DNA from: Cololabis saira
Lineage: Eukaryota; Chordata; Actinopteri; Beloniformes; Belonidae
DNA: 64,000 nt
Assembly: GCF_033807715.1 (NCBI RefSeq)
Contig: NC_084591.1
Location: 25,169,090-25,233,089 of the forward strand
Reading direction: 5' to 3'
Positions 48,121 to 61,646 of this stretch are shown here, in pieces. The notes beneath the pieces are model-generated. The model was not told the origin of the DNA. It ran no database searches and saw only the letters and a program-made list of their open reading frames with translations. The stretch's first letter is position 1; each line of letters opens with the position of its first letter. The position numbers and the translations under genes are program-made.

Positions 48121-49172
48121 CTACCTGGGTGTTACAGAACCATTCACACCTTGATTCATGACACCAAAAACCAGGTAAACCATTTGACAGTAGACAGCGA
48201 TTTACATATTACTTGAACAGTTTACACGCTTGAAAGTCCCCACCAGTCAATTCCAACTGATGATGTCTTCTGGCTGGAAGGTGAAATGTCTTCAGGGACA
48301 AAGAAAAAAGAAAGTCCAGTTGCCTTGATTCAAGCCCGTGAGGATAATTTCAGTTAGTTTATTTAAAGAAAAGCCTTTCATTTTGTCATTCATTAAAGTC
48401 ATTAATCGAGTCAGACAGTTGCTGTTGCAGTGCTTTATTTTGTAATCACAAATCAAACTGTTTGAAAGTAGGACAAAACTGCAAATGATGCATTATATAT
48501 AATTATAAGGGGTCCATTTGATGAAGCTTTTATTACGTACAATATAAAGCCTTTGCACTCTAATTTGGCTATTTTCATGTGAAATACAGACTTTAAGAGT
48601 GTAAATGGTTGCTGTCATGTTGTGGTGAGGTCAGCCGTTATTGGTTTTGGTATTTCTGAACCAGCCCCAATGTCATCCTGAAAAATGCATTAATGCATAT
48701 TTGATGTGACAATCAAGTTTAGCTTTATGAGGGTTTATAACAGCTATACACATTATTCATTTGTATTCCTTATTTTGTTTTCTGGAAAAGGCTGATGGAA
48801 AGCTCATCAATATATTTATCAAAAAGAAGAAGGTTGATCATAGATAAAGAAAACATCAGTATGCGTCGTCAGCGTCCAGCTGGGGTTGACTACAAACACA
48901 GTTAATCAGTCCCCTGAGCCTCGTTAAATGACTCCATAATACAGTTCACTGTAGGCAGCAGAGTGAAATATCCACCTTGTCACAGCGCTGCAGCTGGTTC
49001 TCAAACCTAGACCAGGTTCTTTTTAAAGGCTTATTTTCCCATGTGTTCACTATAGGTCAGAGATGGGTGATTTTCCAGTCAACAACTTCTTTGCATCTCC
49101 CCTCCCACTTTGATTCACTCATTGGCATGTGAAGCTCATGCATGTAAAATACCTCCACTTATCCACTCATCT

Positions 49173-49173
<1 letters not shown>
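48121..49173. other. Non-coding stretch, possible retroelement tail
   Basis: GGTGAAATGTCTTCAGGGAC then AAAGAAAGTCCAGTTGCC (48280-48325) resembles a repeated 3' segment seen downstream of fish retroelement ORFs. I cannot assign it further. Confidence 0.3.
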
Positions 49174-49226
<53 letters not shown>

Positions 49227-49273
49227 ACACGCACACGCACACAGACACGCATACACACACATACACACACACA
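49174..49273. repeat. (CA)n microsatellite, imperfect second half
   Basis: Pure CA to about 49224, then CA mixed with CG and TA dinucleotides. Confidence 0.95.
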
Positions 49274-51337
49274 ATTGCTACCACACTAAAAGAAGCTGAC
49301 AGAGAAGCTTCCCTGGAATCGTCACACTGTGCATTTAGCATAAACTCTCCTGTCCTTGAGCACTTGTTCCCTGGCCAGGCTTAAATGAGGACTGGAGGTC
49401 TTTTGTAAAATCATTCTCACATTCACACTCTAATCCACTATTCCCCACGCAATTAGTTCAGGATTGTGATTGAGGTCAATACCCTCGTCTCCACTGGTCT
49501 CCCAGTTTGTTGAACAATTTCATCAATTCCACTCTTCCTTACCTACAAAACGTTTCTCTTTTCCACCCTCGTCCCTCAGTTTGTCATATCTCAATTTAGA
49601 TTTAAATTAAACCACATCCAGTCCGGCAGTTAAACAGAACACTGGACTCTATTGTCGCTTCTCACACTATTAATCATCTGGTGAAAGCTATTTTCTACTC
49701 TCAGGTGTAGGGGTCATGTCTTTTTATGTGGACACTTTATGACACAAAGAGGCTGCAGGTAGCTCATCTGCAGCCTGCTAAGTGTCTGTTGGACAGGTGA
49801 TGTGGGCAGGAGGGTACTAATAATGATGAAGATGTAGACAGTGATAGACATGAAACTGATGAAGATGTTGAAATGGGTCATATCCCTCAAAGCCATCAGC
49901 ACCAAATCTGTTCCTTCCCACAATTATTTGAGTAGAGAGCAGAGTGGGAGTTTGTAATATTCCACACTCCATAGGGTTTACGCACCATTACTGACTATCA
50001 CTGACAGGCACTGAACTCAGACTCATTTGCATGTTATGGTGCTGCATTAGCTTGATGATCTTGGTCTTTATAGCACACTGTAGGGCATGTGGCTGATGGG
50101 GATTTAATCAAAGGTCACCTCTATAAGGTGATGCCAAGAGATGATCAAATTATGCAGATTCCCAACTTTAAGTCTCTTATAATTATTAGTTTCATGCTTT
50201 AAGTCCAAATAAACACACACGAAGCTCATTAAACTCATTTTGGCATGATAGTTTAACATCTGAAAAATGAGGACAGATGATAAGTATCACATCTGCAAGA
50301 TGTTACTGCAAAGCTGATAAGTATGAAATGGCCAAAAAATGTAATATGTAAAACATCAATGACTCTGTGTTACTTTAGATGCTTTTCTATTGAATAAACT
50401 ATACATTTAGGTCGAAAGTCTAAATTATTATGTTTTTACTTATTCAGTTTCAGACAGGACTGATATACTTGTCATTTCAACAAATATACATTCATTAATT
50501 TAAAAAATGACATAAATATGCAAATAATTTGACTAATATTAGCGGTGGTCATCATCACATTGCTATAAATTAACTGAAACACAAAAAGATTCTGTCCGGT
50601 TATTCTATATATTTCATATTTTAAATAGAAATGTGAGGTCAGTAGAAGTACAGTGATACATCTGAGTTAGCTCCAGTCTTGTCTCATCAGCCCAAACACA
50701 TTCTTAGACAACCTTCATGACTGTTTTTATGTTCTTCTTTTCTGGAGCTCATTGTTGTTCAAAAGGCAATACCTACTTGGTCATTTGAGTGTTTTGGATG
50801 TGTTCCTTGTCTCTTCGGCTGCATGACTTTCTCACGCATCAGGGGCTGTATTTCTTCTTGAAGCCACATCCTGGAAGGTTGGCGACAGTCCCGTGGACCT
50901 GGTACGTCATTGTTTATGCAACACGAAGCTTACTGGAGATGGTCTAGCAGCGTTTACTTAACAGACTTTTCTATAATCTTTTTCTGATGCCATGAAACAA
51001 ATTTATCCCTTTTCTCTCCAGTCTGGTGCGCACAGTGATACCACATCACACACTCCTTCTCTCCTTTTAAATGGGATAGCCGCTAGAGGGTTGTTAAAGA
51101 AAAATACTGAAGACACCTGTGATACCAAATAAGGTTAAACCATTAACTTGAAACATCACCCCAATCATTTTCAGTGGTACAAACAAATCCATTCGGGAAT
51201 TTTAAATCGTCCTTGTTGAAGAAAAAACAAATCCTCTCTTTTTGAACGGTTATTGCCTTTTTTCTATCACATCCTCGACAAATCCTCTCTTTTTGAAATG
51301 TTATTGCTTTTTTTCTATCACATACTAAAAGCAAACA
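49274..51337. other. Non-coding stretch, no gene recognised
   Basis: A near-tandem pair of TCCTCTCTTTTTGAA / ATTGCCTTTTTTCTATCACAT words occurs at 51230-51330, period about 60 bp. Nothing coding is supported. Confidence 0.4.
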
Positions 51338-51339
51338 TA

Positions 51340-51871
51340 CAGTAATTTCCACACTATAAGGCGCACCGCATTATAAGGTGCACCTTCAACGAATGACGTA
51401 TTAAAAACCTTTTCCATATATAAGGTGCACCGCATTATAAGGCGCACTAAATATATTGTAAAATACCGTACTATAGTGGCTGGGGTTGAGTTACGTATCT
51501 ACTTGATGGAGCTGCGCTACAGGAAATGCTACAAAATCCTACAGCAAATGCAAAAAAAAAAAAACAAGAAGAAAAGTACCGTAGCCTATTTCAAACTTTA
51601 TTAACAAAATAAAAACCAGCTTTGCTCCGTCTCGTCAAAGTCGCCATTATGCGAGTCATCATCGCTGCTGTCTTGAACGTCTGTGACGATTCCTGACGTT
51701 TTTAGCGCCGTTACTTCGGCGACACCAACTACATTACCCACAATCCGCTGACTACAGTAACAGAAATTACCGTAATGATCATATATAAGGCACACTGCAT
51801 TATAAGGTGCACTGCCGGTTTTTGAGAAAATTAAAGGCTTTTAGGTGTGCCTTATAGTGCGGAAAATATGG
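51340..51871 (-). mobile_element. TA-target MITE with TAAGGCGCACC termini (pogo-like)
   Basis: The left end CAGTAATTTCCACACTATAA and the right end (reverse) CCATATTTTCCGCACTATAA are inverted, each flanked by TA (51338-51339 and 51872-51873). Extra TAAGGCGCACC / TAAGGTGCACC words repeat inside both ends. A minus-strand frame (51601-51795) ends in an acidic DSSDDDSHNGDFDETEQ segment resembling the C-terminal tail of pogo/Tigger-type transposases; that assignment is inferred. Confidence 0.65.
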
Positions 51872-51873
51872 TA

Positions 51874-53758
51874 CATGTAAGAAATTTCTTTTCATTTAAT
51901 CACTTAACGGGAAGAACGCTTTGTGCCAATGGGCTGTCGAGTTGTCAATAAATTTGTCCACATACTGTATATCAGTACGTGTGGACAAAGAAAAAGCAAT
52001 TTACCTTGCTGGAATTATAGTTCATGTATTTTTTGTTTGTTAGGAACATTACACATAAAAGTAGCTTGCTGGAGAGGCTGAACAGCACCGAACAAACTCA
52101 GATATGTTGCAGATCTGCATCACGTTCTTTAACAGATGATGATTTTATATTGAGAAGTTTTGCAGCACAAAGTCAACAGTAAACTATGGGACTGATGTAC
52201 CAGAAATAATTCTGCTAATCAAAGCTAGTGTTCCTACAAAAAGCAGTTTGGGAACCCGCCTGAACAGACAGAGGCTAAAATTGAGGTCCAGCAACCATGT
52301 ACAATGTATTAGAACTGGAAAGTAAAATACAAAATATCCTACATTAAAAGTCAGAATAAAGACAAAACACTGAATCCATTATTTAACCTAATGGTGTGAG
52401 AATGTGTGTCTGTCTGCATAAGAGTTTTCTGTGGGTCACTGTCTTGTGTGGGAACACAAAAATGTACTGTAGACACAGATGTTAGACGTGCTTTTAAAAA
52501 GCAAGGGTCAATGTTTTCTCCTCCGTCTTGCCCTGAGGGAGATAACTGATGGCTGGAGGGTTGGAGGACAGGGAGATGACGACCAGGATGAGTCAAGAGC
52601 TTTGAAAGACGAGGAGGAGGGGAAGGACATATTTGGCTCTGAAGAAAATAACTTGGAAAGACGGGCGAGATGACATGTTTGGGAGCTATAAAAGGTGAAA
52701 AGGGGAACAAAAATGATTCATAATGGCTGCGAGGACACTTTTTTTTTCCTTTTTGCCTTGTTAGTACTTTGAAAAATGTGTGATAAAAGAAGATGATGAA
52801 GGTGTCAGCCTCGCCATCACACACAAAAACACTTATTCTGACAATATGAGGCTAGCTTAACAAATGCCTCTCATATGGCAATGTCATCCCTAATAATACC
52901 ATTCTTTCAAACAGCTGCTTCACTGAACGCATGTACACTTATCACGTTTTACGTCTGCACGGTCCTTTTGTCAGGAAATCACTTTGGGCAGTTTCACAGT
53001 GTGTAAAAGCATTTCTCATCAGTACTTATAACATATTTTTAGTTCATGATGATGGATAGATGGTGCAGCTTATGTTCAGCACAGTTTCACTATGATTTGC
53101 ATCCACAGAAAGTGCTGGACGTGATGTGTTTTGTTTGCTCTCATGACAGTCCAAATACTCACTGTCTGTGCTGCAAAGGAGCAACGTGGTCCTACGGACA
53201 ACTCGTGCTTCTCCCGTCCCGGCCAGCTTTTCACAGGCAGCTGAAAACTCACTGTAGAGATGTGTTCTTACACCGAGGAGGCATTATGACTTAAAGGCTC
53301 AAGCATATGAACCAAATCTGAACCTTTGACTCCATTTATTTTGAGCAGGATTATTATTTGAACAACATATCAACTAACCTGTTTCACAATAGTCTGATCC
53401 CAGCTCACAATCCCAGCCCTTGGAGAACTCTGAGCTTTCATTGCTCGGCTGCCAGAAGCCTGTTATCCCTGCAGTAGCTTTTACTGACATCTCCTGCTTA
53501 AAACCCCAAAAGCCAGAATCCTGTGGAGTCTCCACGTTTTCCATCTTTATTCATCCTGAGAGTGATGATCCAGCAGGTCTTTCTCCTCCATGGACGACTG
53601 TAAACATTCGGAGTGTTATAGGAATGGGTTGAGACTTGACTACAAAACACACATAAAGATGGCAAACTGAAGTAGATTCATCACAACTACAGGAACAAGT
53701 TGGAACCCCATTTGGGCTTTTGTTTTTAAGGGTAATGCTGGATAGTAAATGTCAGCAC

Positions 53759-53761
<3 letters not shown>
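51874..53761. other. Non-coding stretch, no gene recognised
   Basis: Open frames at 52351-52824 (-) and 53046-53294 (+) have no recognisable domain, splice structure or repeat ends. Confidence 0.4.

Positions 53762-53829
<68 letters not shown>
53762..53829. repeat. (CA)n microsatellite
   Basis: About 33 perfect CA units. Confidence 0.97.
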
Positions 53830-53831
<2 letters not shown>

Positions 53832-54699
53832 CTTTAAACTACAAAACATGAACTGGATTGAAATCAATTTGAATAGTTTCTTTCTGGAATTGAAGAACTA
53901 AACTGAATTGAATGATACTTTATTAATCCCTTGAGGGAAATTATATTGTTGCAGTGTAAATGACTTGTGACAATATATATGAAAGTAAAACATGAGACAT
54001 GAGTTAAACATGAGATCAGGCATGACCAGAGAGTAGATTTTGTTGAAATCTACAGAGATAGTCATGATTGCATTGAAGTGTTAGGTAACGCAGGTGAAAA
54101 CTTTTAGTCAAAGTTCAATATCTGGGCAGAAGTGTTTCTTCACAATAACATGACCACAATTACACGGTCTGTTGATAACAAGTGCTGCAGCAACTCCCAC
54201 CCCACGTCTTTTGGTCTTTCTGAAGCCCTTTGGTCACCTGTATTGTCTGAAATCCATTTAGAGAGATGTTGGAGCCCAGAGCATGCGGCTACGTCTGAAT
54301 AAAACACCATACTGCAACTGGCTGCTGTGTGAGCTATAAGCTCATCCATCCAGGGATCTCACCTACTCCATCATGATCCTTGAAAAAAATTGGTCAAACC
54401 CTTTTCCTTTTTGTCTGCAATTTTTTTCCTGCTCTACATCTTTGAACCTTCCTCTTCAGCTCACATGCAACTGAGGTCTTTTTTCTGATCATTGGGGGAA
54501 TCTTTTTAAACTTCATGAATATAAAGAACTAAGTTGTCAAGGACATTCATCGTATTTAATCTAATAAATCGAATTCTGAATATATTATTTTCTGTATATA
54601 TATACAAACTTTCCTTTCCTCTGAGTTTATAAAATATTCAAAGCTTTAGAAAGCAGCTTTATGAATTATCTATAACAGAGTCAGAGATAGGGTCAGCCA
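53830..54699. other. Non-coding stretch
   Basis: ATACTTTATTAATCCCTTGAGG at 53912 resembles the reversed 3' end of a fish retroelement. No gene is seen. Confidence 0.4.
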
Positions 54700-54905
54700 G
54701 GTTGTAACAGAACATGTGGCGACGCCTGTGAGGTGGCTCAGGCAGGGAACTCCATCCGTCCATTATCGACACATGCATGTCCGTACATACTCCAACTTCT
54801 TCCAGAGTCACGGGGGTCTGCTGTCGCTCTCTTCTGGTGAAAGGCAGGGGTACCCTCTGTCGGGTCTCCAGTTCACCGCAGGGCCACACACACCAGGCAA
54901 CCTTC
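54700..54905 (-). mobile_element. SINE fragment
   Basis: On the minus strand: GTGTGTGGCCCTGCGGTGAAC, ACCCGACAGAGGGTACCCC, GACCCCCGTGACTCTGG, then a simple tail region. These are the 3' half words of the teleost tRNA-derived SINE, diverged. Confidence 0.6.
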
Positions 54906-56455
54906 TATAGCTGTCAGGCAAAAGTTCATTATTTGTTTTCTGTATCTTTATGCATAACATTATCCTTTTTGAAGGTTACTATGTCCTGATTACGTGACTT
55001 TTATATGAAGTTAAACTGCAGTCGTGACTGGTTGATGCACATTTGTAATTAAAATTGAATGGGCCTTTTGCTGAAGTATGAGGATTGTGACCATGAAAAC
55101 GGCTTAGCTACAAGGCTAGTAGTATTTCTAATAAATATGACTGTAAATGAAAATATATATTAAAATGATTGTATTAATACATAAACCAAATACTGTATGT
55201 CTGCATTACTATCCACAAGGCCTTTTTCTCCATTGACAAAAACATTACCTTGCTTTAGTGTAAGTGTAATTAATGTGCATTAGAACCACAGTAATGGGAA
55301 AAAGGTCTCCTTGGAGAGAATGTGCGTCTTTATTGTCTTTTAAGGGAAAATGCCAAACCATAGCAACAGTACCGACATATGAAAAAAACAAAAACACCCT
55401 GGATAACAACCTTGATTGCTTTACCACTTTTATTTTATTGTATTTTGTTTGTTTAGAGAAAACAAAGTCTTCTTGTGATGTCCACATCTTGGCAAATCTG
55501 AAATGCAAAGTAGTTGCTGATGATTCATACACCACTGACCTTAACTATAATGCAGCTGGGCTCATGTGTTAATCATAGTTTTCGTAACTTCCTGCATTTC
55601 TCAGATGTTTTTTTTTTTTTTTATTATATATTTGTCATCATGTCAAAATTAAAGATAAAATCAGCGGCTGATCTAAACACACAAACACACACGCACACGA
55701 TAGTTTATACACAAAGAAAAAAGAACATAGTATAAAACCTACTCACACACACACACACACACACAGACACACCTAAGACACTGGGGATGCTCTCTGCTGG
55801 TAAACAACTCTCTGACCTTTTTCCAGTCTCACGTCTGTGTGACTTACCTGCCCACACGGAGGGCTTGCATGGCTGCACAACATGTGCGGACACACAAACA
55901 CACTTTTTTCTTTTCTCTCACTCACCGTCTCTGTGGGTCCTCAGAAACCTAATGCAGAGAAAGCAGGAAAGTGAGTGAGATGGAGAGAATAGACTTTTTC
56001 TCCGCCTACACACCTGGCTTTTTATAAAAGGATCCCATCCTCCTCCTCTTCTTTGCTTTATCACTCCAAGCCTTTATGGACCTCTTGTTCCCAGTGTGAA
56101 TTATTAACTACGGCTCCACATGCCCAGACAAGTTTGTGAGAAAAAGAGCATTTCTCAAACAGTCAGCTTAAAAACAAGAGAACTCCACGTTTTTTTTCAG
56201 TCACACTTTCTTCTCACTTTCCATGATAGAGCTTAATGAAAATCTGTGAAGACTGCCTCAGAGAAGTGCAAGAATGCACCTGCTACTTCAGCATCTGCTC
56301 ATTCACATGTTATAAGTCATCAATAAATGTTGTTTAAAAGCAACCGTATACCAGGGCACCGTTGACGGAAATCAATGACAGTGTGTTCATACTCATATGA
56401 CTTTGTGCACATGTGCATGTGATAACTGGGATTATCCTGTGACTGTTACACTTCT
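54906..56455. other. Non-coding stretch with short CA run
   Basis: A (CA)n run at 55744-55772. No supported gene. Confidence 0.4.
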
Positions 56456-56780
56456 TTAAAGGGGACCTGTTATGAAATACACGTTTTTTCTTGTTTTAAC
56501 ATATATAAAGTGGTCTCCCCTCACCCTGCCAACACAGGAAAGATGAAATCCCATGAATTTCTCCAAGGTCTGTACCTCCCGCCCCACTGAATCTTCCAGT
56601 GTCATGTGACTTCTACGAGCCGTTCAGATTTGTGCATTTTCGTTACGTAAGCAAAATGCAAACCGCGTCCCGGTCTCCTCCGCTGCTGAAACCACGCCCA
56701 CAACCAGCTCCGCCAAGAGACCGAGAGCGTCCGCCATTGTTCAGAAGCGCTGGCTGTTTCCACAGCGAGGGAGAGTTAAA

Positions 56781-57098
56781 ATGAGGTTTTGCATCGACAT
56801 TTACCCTCATAAAAGGATCAGTACCAACAGTACGGACCCGGCAACTGCACACGAGTCAGCAGTAAGTGACGTTATTTTTTTATGTTATTTATATTTGTCT
56901 ACAAGTATTTAGCTTAGCTCCGGAGCTCCGGAGCAGCGGAGGCCACACACCGGACCGGTGAGGAGCCCCGGGCCACGGTGGCTCTATTAGTACCGTAATA
57001 CATTTTTCTTCTGTTCATGGTTTCAGATCTTCCAAGCACCTGAAGCTGTTCAACGACACATTCAGAAGACGCACGGTCCTTCCTTGAGCCAGCAATAG
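56781..57098 (+). other. Possible two-exon mini-gene inside the TTAA element
   Basis: Exon 1 (27 codons, MRFCIDIYPHKRISTNSTDP...) ends at GCA before GTAAGTG. Exon 2 starts IFQAPEAVQRHIQKTHG and stops at 57098, followed 46 bp later by AATAAA. The inverted copy keeps the same donor, acceptor and AATAAA, but its exon 1 is 7 nt shorter, shifting the exon-2 frame. The splice sites are therefore conserved better than the protein, which argues for a captured exon rather than a working peptide. I recognise no family. Confidence 0.3.
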
Positions 57099-57274
57099 TG
57101 CATACATGTTATTTATATACAACTTATGTTTTATTTTTTTAACAATAAAGTTGCCATTTGTGAAAATTCAATGTTGTGATTTCTTGTAACATATGAAATG
57201 ATGAGGAATCTGAGTAACTGTGGTGTACCTGTTTAGAATTAAATTAAATCTTCCTGTGTGAAGACGAGGTGACT

Positions 57275-57368
57275 AAAGGCTGATTTATGGTTCCGCGTTA
57301 CACAAAATGCAGAGCCTACGGCGTAGGGTACGCGTCGATTTAACGCAGAACCGTAAATCAGGCTTTAA
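57275..57368. repeat. GATTTATGGTTCCGCG mini-repeat, complete
   Basis: TAAAGGCTGATTTATGGTTC and, in reverse, TAAAGCCTGATTTACGGTTC form inverted ends around a CCTACGGCGTAGG centre. About 94 bp, hairpin-forming. Confidence 0.7.
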
Positions 57369-57815
57369 GATCCGTTTCCACCGTGTAACTGAATGAGAGC
57401 GTCCGACTATTGCGTCGAGCTGTGTGACATCGGACGCTCTCTGTCCACACCGAAACTCGCGGCCAGTTAGGTCAGTCCAATACAAAAAAAATAAAGCAAT
57501 GGAATTTATTTTGTCGCAGAAGCTTCTCGCATGAGAGACGCTTTGTATACGCAGCCGCTGCTCTGGCCGGAGAGGCTTTGTTCCCTCCCCTGCTACACGT
57601 CATTCAAACAGCCAATCAGCGCAGATCCTCATTATCATAGCCTCCCCTCCCCTTAGAATGAAGCACAGAAAAAGGGGTTAGAAGCGGTAAAACTAGAGAC
57701 ATGGCCCACAGGCTGAATTTCTGATTTATGTAGAAAAAACAAGCTTTAGATTGTTTTTAAGAGATTCAAGGCCTGTTTAAAATATACATTAAATGCCATA
57801 ATAGGTCCCCTTTAA

Positions 57816-60800
57816 ACCATCATGGTCTGATTTCATTAAGCCCCTCCAGCTAAAGAGCCTCCGCATGATGAAGAATAGGCTTAATAGGACTGTGTTCTTC
57901 TTCACTGCTTCCTGTCATGCTGTTTTCAATGAGACTTCACAATGTTTGATGGCAGAAGCTGGGATCTGTGCTGACACAGCTTCAGGCTGAAGGAATAAAG
58001 TAGAGGTATCCACAAGTACACAAAAGACCCCTGATGGATTCATTATCATCATCAAACACATACACATTACATGTATTATCACATGTACTGGTTTCAACGA
58101 TTTTCCATCACGCATCACCAAAATCAATAATAGCTGCCACACCATGCAAAGAAGTGACTCTGTGAAGAAATTGACTCATAAGAGGAGTATCTGCACTGCA
58201 TTGAAAACTTCCACTGAAGACACAACGTGCAAATGTATTTAATTTACAGCACCCCACTGATTGAGAGAGCAGAAAGTGTTTGATCAGATCATTCCTTTCA
58301 ATGTATTTTTGTAATGTATTTTACAATGTAATGTACTCATTTTAAGTGTGTGATATGTGATTTTTTATTTGTTTTGCTTGATCACAGAATAATCAGAGAT
58401 AGCTGGTTATAGAAAAGTTCCCAGAGAAGGATGTGCTATTGTGCTATTTATTTTATATGGAGAGGTGTTGCATTTCACCCTCTGAGATTTCACCTTATAA
58501 CAACGGAAGCATGTCATACGCTTTAAAGCAGCAAAGCAGGAAAATGTAGATTTTTGTATTTGCTCTTAAGAGCTTCCGCACAGTTTGAGTGTGGTCCAGC
58601 ACCATTGTATGTTGAAGTCATGACTCGAGCACTACCCACAGAGAGCAGTAGAAAAGGATTTGTTTACTAGCTGAAGCCCAGTGAGGGAAGTGAGTGAATC
58701 AACAGAGGCTACTGAAGGAGAAAAAATGTCGACATTACAACAACAACAACGGCTGGTGAAATCCCAGCTTTCAAAACAGTTAGCTATAATGTGTACTGTA
58801 TCTCTGCTAATAAACAAGCATCTTTATTTTTTTTTTACCATGGTCCGATCAAAGTACGCAGAAGGACTGCATAAAACTCATACGGTAATAGCCTCCTGAG
58901 ACAGTAAAAAGTGAACAAGAAACAAGCAAACATCTGGCTAGCAAGTTATAAATACACATGCAATGCTAAGCCACAACGCTAATGGACAAAGAACAACCAG
59001 ATAACTAAATTTACTTTAAACTTACAGTAGAGCCATCTGACACAAAGTGAAACTTCCTTGACAAGTTTTTCCATGCAGACACAACAGCACTCAGACCTAC
59101 ATTTGCAACACTTTCCTTTTCCCGTGCAGTAATTCTTAAAGGCAGTAACTTGCCACTTAGCAAACCTAAATCAACCAGGCCCAACACTGAACACTGAACA
59201 GATGAACTTTTAGATTTAACAAGTGCGATGCAGCATGTTAGCAAGATGTCTAATGATTGACAAAACTGGTAACAACAAAATTACAGAATGGATAACTTTA
59301 TTGTTACAGTAAGAACAATAAAGTACAAGTCTGCTACAGCTATAATAAGACATTGCTTTCTAGTACGGCCAGAAGATGGTAAGTTCAGTGTCAGTCTTGC
59401 ATCTCAATTCTTCTCATAACTCTCACCTAGAGCTCTCGCTTGTTCAAACACTCCGATTCCAGTGTACTTCATGCCAAAGTGAAATAAAGAGTTTAAAAAA
59501 AACAGTTCAAGACTTTCTCTTCCTCCTCCTCTGATGTAGTCCTCTTTGTTTTCTTTGACACTTCTGTCATGATGAATGTACCACGAACAGTGAACTGTTT
59601 AGCTTCTGGCTTACAGATCTGGCTAGTTGAGAGGCCTGAGACACAGAGCTGGAAGCACAAATGCTCTGGGGCAGTCCTTCACAACCTTTCCTGAATGGAA
59701 AAGTCATAATGGATTACATCCTTTGTGTGTCGTAATTGTATTGAACAAAGAAATGCTGCAGTAGTAGTGCAGAGTTTGCATGAGCCAAACCCTGTTGAGG
59801 TACTGTTTGCACAGTTGACACCAAACAGGCAAGGTTTGAGATGAGGAAAAACAGACTAAAGGTCTGCACAGTATCATCCTCTGAAGTGTTGTCATACCCC
59901 AGCTCAGCCTGAATACTAGTAAATCTCACAAGTCTGCACTACGATGTCCTTCCCAGAACAGCGTGTCATTTTCTGAGAGCTTGGGTTCTCAGCTGGTAAA
60001 GATGGAAACTTGGACAACAGGCTTGAAACTAAAGCTCATCTGCAAGACTCTAACTAAAGACACCTGATATATCAAAGGAAAATAACACTGTCCGAGTTGC
60101 AAGACTGAGCAGAGGTGAGCTCCAGTATTTGCGAAGCATGGCTGGCCTTCTCCTGTTGCCACTGAAAATGCAGCCTTGTTGTCCCATTCATCCTGCCTTT
60201 GGCGTGATGGGGTTAACCTATGATCAATACTGTTAACTCACAGGGAGCTTCTGAATGCAGTTGGCACAGTGTATTGGTTGTCTCACCTGTGTGCCTAACT
60301 ACTTATACCCTGTGTCCCTCCACCCTCATTGCGTAGTATTGTCTTGTTCATGTCACCATATGAGATCTACACCAACTAACTCTTTCTGTTAGTTCCTTTC
60401 TCCAGTGTCATCCAGCAATAGCTATGATTAAACTTTGTTAATCTGGCATCTGCGCTGAAGTCCGCCTGCTGTGTTCCAAGGTTCACAGTCCATCAGTGCC
60501 TATGTGAGAAGTCAAGAGGCATTGATGGACAATCCATGAGTGTCCAAGAATCACATCACCTGAAGTTGAAAGTGATTTTCCTTGCTATAACACAACTTTG
60601 CAAGATTCTGGCAGCCCAACTTGCTCTGATCATAACTCATAATGCAATTGTGGTTTCCTGCACGAACAAGGAGGTCTTTCAGAGCCACCAAAGACCTGGT
60701 CCAGCTGAACCTAAGGGAGATCTGAACACTCCTGGAAGGGACCATTCTTTTTCCCAACTATTTTGAGAACATTAACAGTACGAATAGCATTTGATCCTTC

Positions 60801-61154
60801 ATTTTGCATGTTCTTAACTTTTTCTTTTTTTCTTTTACTTGAATCTGGTAATGTCATGTTCTTGTCAAGCTAATAGTGATCCACATGATTTACTATAGAC
60901 ATTATAACAGAAGCTGTGGGAGACCAAACCTCATTGTGTATCAGTGTTTCTTTACATGTTTCTATTTTCTCTATTTGTTTTTTCTTTTCTGGCGCTCCCA
61001 TGGATGCTGGTTACTTCGACCTTAGGCTAGACATTTCTTTTTCTAGGTAGAAAGCTTTTCATGATGAGTGGCAAATGCTGTGCCAGAAACCTGACATTTG
61101 AGGGGGAGTATGGTAGAATTATGTATTCTTTTGAAGAGTTGAAGAGGAGAGTGT
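57816..61154. other. Non-coding stretch, possible decayed retroelement
   Basis: Frames at 59011-59244 and 59704-59929 (-) and the segment around 60420-60490 (CTGGCATCTGCGCTGAAGTC) look vaguely retroelement-like, but no paired LTRs or domain motifs could be shown. No host gene is recognised. Confidence 0.3.
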
Positions 61155-61646
61155 GTATATATATATATACAGGGCTGCACATAATTATTTTGGTCTGGTT
61201 CTCAGAGGAGCCCCTGGATATGTGACTTGGGGCTCCAAAAACGCGGTGACCCGTCTCGCCGGATCGATAAAAGAGGGATGCAGGAATAAGTTATAGGCAA
61301 AACGATATTTATTCACGTATAAAGATGAATTAACAAATTATGGTGCGTGTTAGTCTGTAGAGTCAGTATAAAAGTTACAGTTTTTATTGGCCAGATTGGG
61401 ATGCTCATGGCATATTTTGCACATAGAAATAAAGGACGCCCCGATTTCAGCAGCGCAGGAGCCAAAAAAAAGCCCCAAAACTTCTAAACTGCATAAAAAT
61501 GTGTTTATTTTATATGAAAAAATGTGTTCTTTAATAGCATTGAACTTGCATGACTGTACAGACAGCCAACCATATAGCAGCTGAAATAGCCTCCCATGCT
61601 CTGTATGTCCACATCAGCCAAGGTGTAGAATATTGCTTCAGATGAA

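Larger units (their letters stand above)
56460..57811 (+). mobile_element. TTAA-target DNA transposon (T2/Kolobok-like), inverted relative of 10557-11774
   Basis: Ends AGGGGACCTGTTATG and CATAATAGGTCCCCT with TTAA at 56456-56459 and 57812-57815. It parallels the 10557 element in reverse along its length, with insertions and substitutions. On the + strand there is an ATG exon 56781-56861 before GTAAGT, an acceptor TTTCAG at 57021-57026, a second exon to TAG at 57096-57098 in phase 0, and AATAAA at 57144-57149. A 94-bp mini-repeat lies at 57275-57368. No transposase. Confidence 0.75.

Noticed and set aside
52351..52824. 157-residue minus-strand frame
   Set aside because: Composition is Ser/Pro/Phe-rich without a domain, there is no splice context, and it looks like a chance open frame.
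60170..61120. Possible LTR remnant (CTGCGCTGAAGTCCGCC region and a GAGGGGGAGTATGG polypurine-like tract)
   Set aside because: No paired LTR, primer-binding site or protein motif could be shown.
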